A stretch of 6,720 nucleotides of DNA. Source: Candidatus Hydrogenedentota bacterium (GTDB lineage Bacteria > Hydrogenedentota > Hydrogenedentia > Hydrogenedentiales > CAITNO01). Of this stretch, positions 1 to 6,720 are shown one piece after another. The first letter of the stretch is position 1, and each line of letters begins with the position of its first letter. The notes beneath the pieces were generated by a model. That model had not been told where the DNA came from and made no database searches. It saw nothing but the letters and a program-made list of their open reading frames with translations. The stretch covers positions 1 to 6,720 of the forward strand of contig CAIXUF010000620.1 in NCBI GenBank assembly GCA_903922535.1, given 5' to 3'. The position numbers and the translations under genes were made by a program.

Positions 1-1953
1 GACCCGGCCACGGGCAACTGGACCTGGATGAAGGGCGCCTCGACGACCAACCAATTGGGGACCTACGGCACGGTTGGCGTCCCGGCGGCGACCAACACGC
101 CCGGTGCGCGCGATTATGCGGTGTCGTGGTTCGCCCCTTCGGGCACATTATGGCTCTTCGGCGGCTTCGGATACGCCGCCTCGGGGGCGGCTGGGCAGCT
201 CGACGACCTGTGGAAATACGACCCTGCCTCCGGCAATTGGACCTTTGTAAGAGGTTCCACCACAACCGGTCAAGCCGGAAGCTACGGCACGCAAGGGACG
301 CCCGGCACGGGCAACAGGCCCGGCTCGCACTATCGCGCAGTCTCGTGGATCGATGCTTCGGGCGCGCTGTGGCTGTTCGGCGGCGTTGGCTGTGCGGTCA
401 CAGGAAGCGAATACCTCAACGATCTGTGGAAATACGACCCGATCACCGCGAACTGGACCTGGATGAAGGGCGCTTCGACGATTGACCAGTACGGGACCTG
501 CGGCACACTGGGAACGCCCGCAGCCGCCAACACCCCCGGATCGCGCTATGGCGCGGTTTCCTGGATGGACGGTTCGGGCGCGCTGTGGCTGCTGGGCGGC
601 AACGGCTACGACGGGGCAGGGACCGTGGGCTACCTCAACGACCTGTGGCGGTTTGACCCGGTTTCGGGCAACTGGGCCTGGATGAGGGGCGCTTCGACGA
701 TCAGCCAATGCGGGAGTTACGGCACACTCGGAACGGCGGCGGCGGCCAACAGCCCCGGCGCACGCTGTGACGCGGTCTCCTGGACCGACGGCTCCGGCGC
801 GCTGTGGCTTTTCAGCGGCCAAGGCTGTGCCAGCACGGGGACCTCGGGTTATCTCAACGACCTGTGGAAATACGATCCGGCCTCCGGCAACTGGGCATGG
901 ATGAAGGGCCCCTCGACCACCGGCCAGTCCGGCACCTACGGCACGCTCGGGACGCCTGCGGCGGCCAACACGCCCGGTGCGCGCTATGCCGGGGTGACCT
1001 GGACGGACGCTTCGGGCAAGCTGTGGACTTTCGGCGGGTACAATGCAGGCTATTTCAATGATCTGTGGCAATACGATCCGGCCACCGGCAACTGGACCTG
1101 GATGAAGGGCGCTAAGACCACCAACCCATTGGGCACCTACGGCACCCTCGGGACGCCTGCCGCCGCCAACACGCCCGGAGCGCGTTATAACGCAGTCTCG
1201 TGGCAAGACCCTTCGGGCAAGTTCTGGCTCTTCAGCGGCCAGGGCTACCCCAGCTCAGGCAGTTACGGGTACCTAAACGACCTCTGGCGATACGACCCCG
1301 CCACGGGCAACTGGACCTGGATGAAGGGCGCCTCGACCATCAGCCAATTGGGCACCTACGGCACACTTGGTACGCCTGCGGCGGCCAACACGCCCGGCGC
1401 GCGCCACGCCGGGGTGACGTGGACAGACGCTTCGGGTGTGCTGTGGACCTTCGGCGGCTACGGTTACGCCGCTTCGGGGAGTCTGGGCTACCTCAACGAT
1501 TTGTGGAAATACGACCCGGCGACCGGTTACTGGACCTGGATGAAGGGTGCCAGGACCACAAACCAATTGGGCACCTACGGCACGCTCGGAACACCGGCGG
1601 CCGACAACACGCCCGGCGCGCGCCTGAACGCGGTCTCATGGACAGACCCTTCGGAAAAGCTGTGGCTTTTCGGCGGCACCGGATATGACAGCGCCGGGAG
1701 TTTTGGCCCGCTCAACGACCTGTGGATGTACGACCCGTTCACGGGCGACTGGACCTGGGTGAAGGGATCATCTGTCATGAACCAGTCCGGCGTCTGCGGT
1801 GCGGCGGGGACACCCGACCCGGCCAACATGCCCGGCGCGCGCACAGCGGCGGCCTCCTGGATGGACGGCTCCGGTGTGCTGCGGCTCTTCGGCGGTGCCG
1901 GCTACGATTGCAGCGGCTACAGCACGGCTCTTGGTGACTTGTGGCGAGGCAGC
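1..1953 (+). repeat. Kelch-type beta-propeller array, nine units plus the tail of a tenth
   Basis: This part of the giant CDS repeats one pattern: PGARY.AVSW, then G.LWLFGG, then YLNDLWKYDP, then GNWTWMKGAS and a loop GTYGTLGTPAAANT. It matches the Kelch consensus (paired Gly after a hydrophobic strand, a Tyr-Asp in the next strand, a closing Trp). The Trp of the DLW motif is at residues 71, 143, 216, 289, 356, 429, 502, 576 and 648, giving spacings of 72, 73, 73, 67, 73, 73, 74 and 72. The window opens on DPATGNWTWMKG, the end of an earlier unit. Unit 5 is short because its loop after FGGY has lost about six residues. Units 4 and 6 have FSG instead of FGG. The last unit is degraded (LRLFGG, and DLWRGSPAS without the YDP and closing W), as expected for an array end. 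Kelch propellers usually bind proteins or sugars. Galactose-oxidase-type propellers share the fold, but no copper ligands are identifiable here. Confidence 0.9.
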
Positions 1954-4900
1954 CCGGCCAGCCTCGACACCACCCCGCCGGTCATCACACTGCTGGGCGA
2001 CAGTCCGGCCACCGTGGAATGCCACACGTCGTATACGGATGCGGGTGCGACGGCCAGTGACGACACCGAGGGTAATCTGACCGGCAGCATCGCCGTTACG
2101 AACCCGGTCGATGTGAACACGCCCGGTGCCTACACCGTGCGCTACAACGTGAAAGACACCAGGAACAACAGCGCCGCCGAAGTCACACGCACCGTCAACG
2201 TGGTGGACAGTTCCCCGCCGGTGATCACGCTGCGGGGCGACAACCCGGTCACCGTGGAATACCGCTCGCCCTACAACGATGCGGGCGCAACGGCCAACGA
2301 CACCTGCGCGGGGGATCGGACCGGAAGCATCGTTGTCACCAACCTGGTGGATGTGAACACGCCGGGCACCTACACCGTGCGCTATAACGTGAACGACGGC
2401 AACGGCAACAGCGCCGTGGAAGTCACGCGCACGGTCCATGTGGTGGACACCATCCAACCGGCCATCACACTGCTGGGGGCCAATCCGGTCACGGTCGAGT
2501 GCCACACTTCCTACAGCGATGCGGGCGCGACCGCCCTGGACGACAGCGGGGCCGACCTGACCGGCAGCATCGTCGTCAGCAACCCGCCGAACGTGAACGC
2601 TCCGGGCACCTACACGGTCCGCTACAACGTCAGCGACGCCAGCGGCAACAACGCCCCCGAAGTCACCCGCACGGTCAACGTCGTGGACACGACCCCGCCG
2701 GTCATCACCCTGCTGGGGGCCAACCCGGCCACGGTGGAATGTCACACATCCTACAGCGATGCGGGCGCGACGGCCAGCGACGCCTGCGCGGGCGACCGGA
2801 CCGGCAGCATCACCGTCACCAATCCGGTGAACGCGAACACGCCCGGCACCTACACCGTGCGCTACAACGTGAATGACGGAAACGGCAACAGCGCGACCGA
2901 GGTGACGCGGGCCGTGATCGTAACGGACACAATCGCGCCGGTCATCACGCTCAGCGGTTCGGCCACGATAACGGTTGAGTGCGGTACCACCTACACGGAT
3001 GCGGGCGCCACGGCCAGTGACCCCTGCGCCACCGGCCTGGTCGTCACGCGGGGCGGCGACACGGTCCACACTGCCGTGCTCGGCGCTGTTTACACTGTCA
3101 CCTACAACGCAAATGACGGCAACGGCAACAGCGCGACACAGATGACTCGCACCGTGACCGTGTCCGACACAACCAAGCCCGTCATCACGCTCAACGGTTC
3201 GGCCACGGTGAGCGTGGCGTGCAGGGGAACGTATACAGACGCGGGAGCGACGGCCAGCGATTCCTGCGCGGGTGACCTGACGGGCAGCATCGTTGTCACC
3301 AATCCGGTGAACGTGAACACAGTCGGGACCTATGCGGTGCGTTACAACGTCAATGACGGCAATGGCAATGGCACCGTCGAGGTCACGCGGACGGTGACCG
3401 TCACGGACATCACGGCACCGGTCATCACGCTCAACGGTTCGGCGGCGGTCATCTTGAAGTGCGGCACTTTGTATACGGATGCGGGCGCGACGGCGACGAA
3501 CGACTGCGCTGGCGATCTGACTGTAAACATAGCGGTCACCAACCCGGTGGACACGGCCATCGCCGGGACATACACGGTGCGCTATGACGTGAAAGACCCG
3601 TCGAACAACAGCGCTGCGCTGACGCGGACGGTTCAGGTGGTAGACACCACCCCGCCGGTCATCACCTTCTGTCCGGCAGGCGCAAATGTCCCGGCCGATG
3701 GGGATGGCCACGCCACGGTGCCCGATTTCGCGGTGTCATTGCAGGCGGTGGACAATTGTTCTGGAAGCGCCGTGACGGTTTCACAGTTGCCGTTGGCGGG
3801 AGCGACCGTTGGCGTGGGCAGCTACACAGTCAGCCTGACGGCGACCGACGCCGCGGGCAACATCAGCGTGTGCGGTGTGCCGCTTGGCGTGGGAACATCT
3901 CAAGGGTCTTCCCCGGCCATTTATGACGCGACCGGCGCCACGGCGGATTTGACGGTCAATTCGGGCGCGCTCACCGTCGACACTTCCTCGATGACCATGA
4001 CCTTGAATGGTGCAGGCGTCGCGTCGGGCACCGACGAGGGCGGCATATGCGTGTTTCGCTTCAGGGATGTGAGCGTGGCGTCCGGGGTTACGATGAGTGT
4101 GACGGGCACGCGCCCGTTGTCCATTGCGGCGTCAGGTGACATGTATTGGGGTGCGGGCATTGCCGTGCCTGCGGGGATGCTTGGCGGCGGCGCAGGCGGC
4201 ACGGGTGGCGCGGGCGGCACCGGCGGTACGAGTGGCACGGGCGGTACCGGCGGTCTGTCCGGCAGTGGCGGCGGGGGCGGCGGGGGTGGCGTCTTTGGTA
4301 CCAGCAGCGGTGCAGGCGGGGCAGGCATGGCTGGCGCAGCCGGAACTGGGGGTGCCCCGGGCGGCAATGCGCCAGCCGGTGCAGGCGCAGGCACGCCGGG
4401 AATGCCGGGCTTCGGCTGCGCAGGCGTTCTGGGAAGCGCCGGCGCGGCCGCGGTCAATCCCGGCGCCGGCGGCGCGGCAGGGACCGTGGGCGCTATTGGC
4501 GCGGGCGGCAGCGCGGGTAGCGGGCGCAGCGGTGCCGGCGGCATTGGCGGCGTCGGCGGCTCCGGTGGGAACGGGGGTGATGGCGTGTCGGGCGATGTCG
4601 GCGGAAACGGCATTGCGGCCTCGTTCACGGCGGCAGCCGACACGTTGGCGATTGCGGCCGGCAATGGGGGCGGCGGGGGCGGTGGGGGCATGGGCGGCGG
4701 CGGTGGTGGCGGTGGCGCGGGCGGCAATGGCGGTGGTGGTGGCGGTGGCGCGGGCGGCGGGAGCGGTAACCTTCACTATAACGGTGCTGGCGGCGGCGGC
4801 GGCGGTGCCGGTAACGGAAGCGGGGTTGGTAATGTCGGCGCAAACTATCCAGGAACCCGCACGGGCGGCGATGGCGGTGGAACGGGCCAAGGCATCGGGG

Positions 4901-6720
4901 GCACGGCTGGTTCGATGTACAACAATGCCTCGGCAGGCACCCCGGCCACCGGCCATGGTCCGGGCACTGCGGGCGGCGGCGGCGCGGGCACCGCAGGCGG
5001 CGCGGGCGGCAACGGCGCGGCCGGTGCATCGGGCGGGGGCGCGGTCGTGCTAGCCGCGAAGGGATTGCTTCGCTTGGCCGCCGCAACGTTGGATGTCAGC
5101 GCGGCGGCACCTGGAAACCCGGGACCGGGTGTCAACCCGGGCAGCGGGGCAGGCGGCGGTGTTGGCGCTGCCGGCAGTGCGGGTGGTCCTGGGGGGACGA
5201 CCACTTGGTACGTCGGTTCGAGCGGCCCGTACTCCGGCGCTGTGGGCGGTGTGGGCGGCGCGGGCGGCAAGGGCGGCAACGGCGGCGCGGGCGGCGGTGC
5301 CGGCAGCGGCACACCGGGCATGGTCAAGCTGCACGGCTCGGTGGTGTTGGCCAACACCGCAACGGTCCGGGCGGCGAACGGCGCCTCGACGGCGCCGGAG
5401 CATCAGGGCCGACTCACCGTGGTGTCGAACATGAGCGCCGCGGCCCTCTCGGACAACGCGCCGACTTTCTCGCCCGCGGGGATCGTGACTGGTGCCACGA
5501 CGAACAACGCCGTGCTCACCGGCGACAACAGCGCCTTGGGCGGTACCGTGAACGCGCCGCTGATCGGCGAACTGAAAGGTGGCCCGGCCACGGAGGGCTG
5601 CCTCAAGACAGCCTATTGGAACAAGGCCGAAGTGGATGCGCTGATCCCGGACAACGGCCACTTGCAGCATGCCGTGCTGCGCCAGCCCACGGCGGGTGGA
5701 AAGTCGGTCTTCAATGGGTATGATCAGGTGGTCGTCAAGAATTCCAGCGCCGCGACAATGGACAACATTTCCGTCTCGGTGAACGGCGCCGCGCCCCAGT
5801 TGCTCACGAACACCACCACCGGCACGCCGGGGCAATTGCTCTCAGGCGCCACCTGGACGACCACGGTGCCTGCGGGTGCGACGGTCGCGCTGGCGTCCAC
5901 AGGAGGCCCGAGCACCGGCAGTCTTTCTGCCGTCTCTCCGAACGGCGGCGAGATCTGGACGCAGGGGGACACGCAAACCATCACCTGGAATGCAAGCGGC
6001 GTGACCGGCCTGGTGGCGGTCCTTCTGAACGTGAACGGCACAGACACGCAGTGGCTTGGCGCGGCCCCGGCCTCGTCCGGACAATTCTCGTGGACGATTC
6101 CGGCGTCGTTGACGCCGGGCAACGTGTACAGGATTCACCTGATTTCGGGCGACAACAACGCCATTGCGAGTCTGAGCGCCGCCACGTTTACCATTGCATC
6201 CAGTGCGAATTCACCCGGAGGAACGTCGCTGGCCATCACTTCCCCGAACGGCGGGGAGACCTGGACCCGGGGCAAATACCATGTGATCACCTGGGACCAG
6301 ACGGGGGTAACGGGGTTCGTGGCCGTGCTGCTGAGTGACAACGGTGTGGACGTCGACTGGCTTGGCGCGGCCCTGGCCTCGGCCGGACAATTCTCCTGGA
6401 CCGTTCCCACCTGGGTGACGCCGGGCAACGCGTACAAGATCCACCTGATTTCCGGCGACAACAATGCGGTGGAAGACCTGAGCGACAGTGCCTTCACCAT
6501 CGCGTCCGGAACGTCCCCGCTCACGGTGACCTCGCCGAACGGCGGCGACCTGTGGATTCAGGGCGAGACCGAAACCGTCACGTGGAACCAGACCGGGGTG
6601 ACCGGCGCGGTGGCGGTCATGCTGAACGACAACGGCACGGATACCGCGTGGCTGGGCGCGGTGGCCGCTTCGGCCGGGCAGTTCTCGTGGACGGTTCCCC
6701 CCTGGGTGACACCGGGCAGC
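1..6720 (+). CDS. Giant modular repeat protein, probably extracellular (Kelch, DUF5011-like Ig, HYR, Gly-rich, KNH-like); partial at both ends
   Basis: Frame 1 is open for 2,240 codons with no stop, and every part of it reads as recognisable or compositionally coherent protein, so this is one gene cut by both window edges. Domains in order by window residue: Kelch units 1-651, seven Ig-like repeats 656-1215, an HYR-like domain 1216-1297, a beta-rich segment 1301-1394, a Gly-rich region 1395-1773, a segment of unknown fold to about 1973, and KNH-like Ig repeats from 1974 to the end. The signal peptide, true start and any C-terminal sorting or anchor signal lie outside the window. All the recognised families are typical of secreted or surface proteins, and residues are rich in Thr, Asn, Gly, Val and Asp and poor in Lys. 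A role in adhesion, carbohydrate binding or surface structure is inferred from these domains. No enzyme motif is visible. The ATG codons inside the frame (for example in the WMKG motif) fall in the middle of repeats and are not starts. Confidence 0.95.
1966..3645 (+). repeat. Seven tandem Ig-like domains (DUF5011 / Cry22Aa-Ig-like)
   Basis: Seven copies of an 80-residue beta-sandwich unit follow the Kelch array. Each begins DTTPPVITL.G, continues V.VEC.T.YTDAGATASD.CAGD and TGSIVVTNPV, and ends PGTYTVRYNVNDGNGN and VTRTV.VVD. The VITL codons start at 1981, 2221, 2461, 2701, 2941, 3181 and 3421, exactly 240 bp apart. The last unit is 237 bp, and the following domain picks up at 3658. Unit 5 is divergent in its middle (around residues 1011-1030) but keeps the length. 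Units 4-7 have both conserved cysteines (914/929, 994/1009, 1074/1089, 1154/1169). Units 1-3 each have only one. The family is common as spacer stalks in bacterial surface proteins. A stalk or ligand-binding role here is inferred. Confidence 0.92.
3646..3891 (+). other. HYR-like Ig-fold domain within the CDS
   Basis: After the seventh Ig repeat the pattern changes to TTPPVITFCPAGANVPAD, then VDNCSGSAVTVSQLPLAGAT, VGVGSYTVSLTATDAAGN and ISVC. The initial CP motif, the central DNC and the closing TATDAAGN..S.C are the signature of HYR (hyalin repeat) domains. Three cysteines are seen at residues 1224, 1253 and 1291. HYR domains are Ig-like folds linked with adhesion and often sit beside DUF5011-like repeats, as here. 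Only one copy is present, so it may act as an end cap between the stalk and the next region. Confidence 0.8.
3901..4182 (+). other. Beta-strand-rich segment before the Gly-rich region; possible solenoid start
   Basis: Residues 1301-1394 contain short alternating hydrophobic/polar stretches: ADLTVNSGALTVDTSSMTMT, then ICVFRFRDVSVASGVTMSVT, then RPLSIAASGDMYWGAGIAV. These look like consecutive strands of a right-handed beta-helix or similar solenoid, with each stretch about one rung long. The same kind of stretch recurs inside and after the Gly-rich region (about residues 1681-1700 and 1774-1796), which suggests the Gly-rich blocks are insertions between rungs of one structure. The fold is inferred only from the strand pattern; I do not recognise a named family. 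Confidence 0.5.
4183..5319 (+). other. Gly-rich low-complexity region (two blocks)
   Basis: Residues 1395-1773 are dominated by Gly, with Ala, Thr, Ser and Asn between. Local runs are almost pure Gly, for example residues 1676-1693 of the first block's densest part do not apply, but codons 4666-4760 encode mostly Gly. Part of the first block has a clear three-residue period with Gly at every third position (around residues 1401-1433). The first block (to about 1680) and the second (about 1703-1773) are separated by a hydrophobic stretch AVVLAAKGLLRLAAATLDVS. The look resembles the PGRS part of mycobacterial PE_PGRS proteins, but no PE domain is present and Gly-rich blocks of this sort also occur in unrelated giant surface proteins. 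The long GGC/GGT runs are prone to slippage in replication, sequencing and assembly, so their exact length is the least certain part of the window, although the frame stays open on both sides. Confidence 0.88.
5320..5919 (+). other. Rung-like segment and uncharacterised domain between the Gly-rich region and the KNH repeats
   Basis: Residues 1774-1800 (MVKLHGSVVLANTATVRAAN) look like a final solenoid rung. The following stretch, about 1801-1973, is of ordinary complexity and I do not recognise it. It includes LTVVSNMSAAALSDNAPTF, a stretch around TEGCLKTAYWNKAEVDALIP that is the least Gly/Thr-rich part, then NGYDQVVVKNSSAATMDNIS and VSVNGAAPQLL, and ends in a Thr/Ser/Gly linker before the first KNH unit. 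The alternating hydrophobic strands suggest another beta-sandwich. A single cysteine is seen at residue 1867. It occurs once, in contrast to the repeats on both sides. Confidence 0.5.
5920..6720 (+). repeat. Kre9/KNH-like Ig-fold repeats (three seen, third truncated by the window edge)
   Basis: Three copies of a unit of about 97-102 residues begin with SPNGGE.WT.G and T.TITWN.TGVTG.VAV.L, then W LGAA.AS.GQFSWT[IV]P, then TPGN.Y.IHLISGDNNA and end F TIAS. The SPNGG motifs start at 5935, 6241 and 6532. Unit limits are about 5920-6201, 6223-6507 and 6514 onward. The SPNGGE.W....HTITW signature is that of the Kre9/KNH N-terminal Ig-like domain (Ser-Thr-rich GPI-anchored family in fungi), which is widespread in giant secreted proteins of environmental bacteria. 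Linkers are short and rich in Ser, Gly and Pro. The array evidently continues past the window. These repeats probably extend the stalk, and a function in binding is not shown. Confidence 0.88.

Noticed and set aside
148..1206. Antisense open frame of 352 codons opposite the Kelch array
   Set aside because: Its repeating HPGPV.G.RVVFPQ(I/V)VE pattern is simply the reverse complement of the Kelch repeat in another frame; no independent gene evidence such as a ribosome site or non-repetitive domain.
1966..3645. Regular repeats considered as a CRISPR array
   Set aside because: The period is 240 bp, the whole unit is homologous with no unique spacers, and it is coding throughout.
1768..3711. Antisense open frame of 647 codons across the Ig array
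   Set aside because: It mirrors the 240-bp repeats on the opposite strand and yields a repetitive Arg/Val/His/Asp-rich sequence with no recognisable domain. In GC-rich DNA with G/C third positions, stops on the antisense are rare. The + frame has clear domain identity.
3921..4727. Antisense poly-Pro open frame opposite the Gly-rich region
   Set aside because: Runs of GGC/GGT read in a shifted frame on the reverse strand give CCG/CCA and hence Pro runs. This is a composition artefact.
4124..5053. Ala/Arg-rich + strand open frame of 309 codons inside the Gly-rich region
   Set aside because: It is a shifted reading of the Gly codon runs. Frame 1 continues unbroken through the region and carries recognisable domains on both sides.
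4183..5319. Mycobacterial PE_PGRS gene
   Set aside because: The Gly-Gly-Ala/Thr texture is similar, but there is no PE domain, and the neighbouring Kelch, DUF5011-like, HYR and KNH modules do not belong to that family.
1..6720. Promoters, terminators, tRNA/rRNA genes, insertion sequences
   Set aside because: The window is fully coding in frame 1 with no intergenic gap. I saw no inverted-repeat ends, transposase motifs or RNA gene signatures.

Overview
The whole 6,720-base window is the interior of one protein-coding gene on the + strand. Reading frame 1 (codons beginning at 1, 4, 7 and so on) was translated by eye from end to end. It is open for all 2,240 codons, with no stop, no convincing start and no frameshift. 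Both ends of the gene lie outside the window. There is no second gene, RNA gene, mobile element, CRISPR array, promoter or terminator that I can support.

The product is a very large, modular, repeat-built protein of the kind found on or outside bacterial cells. The layout is: (1) 1-1953, at least nine Kelch-type beta-propeller units of about 73 residues plus the tail of an earlier one; (2) 1966-3645, seven tandem Ig-like domains of the DUF5011 / Cry22Aa-Ig-like type, with a period of exactly 240 bp until the last; (3) 3646-3891, one HYR-like Ig-fold domain; (4) 3901-4182, a beta-strand-rich, possibly solenoid-like segment; (5) 4183-5319, about 380 residues of very Gly-rich sequence in two blocks around a short hydrophobic beta segment; (6) 5320-5919, a rung-like segment and then a region with no recognised domain; (7) 5920-6720, a ladder of Kre9/KNH-like Ig-fold domains (SPNGGE.W motif), the third cut by the window edge.

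The DNA is GC-rich with G/C-biased third positions, which explains the many long spurious ORFs on the other frames and strand. The mix of bacterial Kelch units, DUF5011-like repeats, HYR, Gly-rich stretches and KNH repeats fits a free-living, high-GC environmental bacterium with giant extracellular proteins (for example in the Planctomycetota/Verrucomicrobiota/Lentisphaerota group, Acidobacteriota or a related uncultured lineage). The phylum cannot be fixed from this window. A role in adhesion, glycan binding or cell-surface structure is inferred from domain content. No catalytic domain is visible.

The points of most interest are the Kelch unit number and its two-unit higher-order pattern, the exact spacing and lost cysteine pairs in the Ig array, the possible beta-solenoid rungs bracketing the Gly-rich blocks, and the unassigned region before the KNH ladder.
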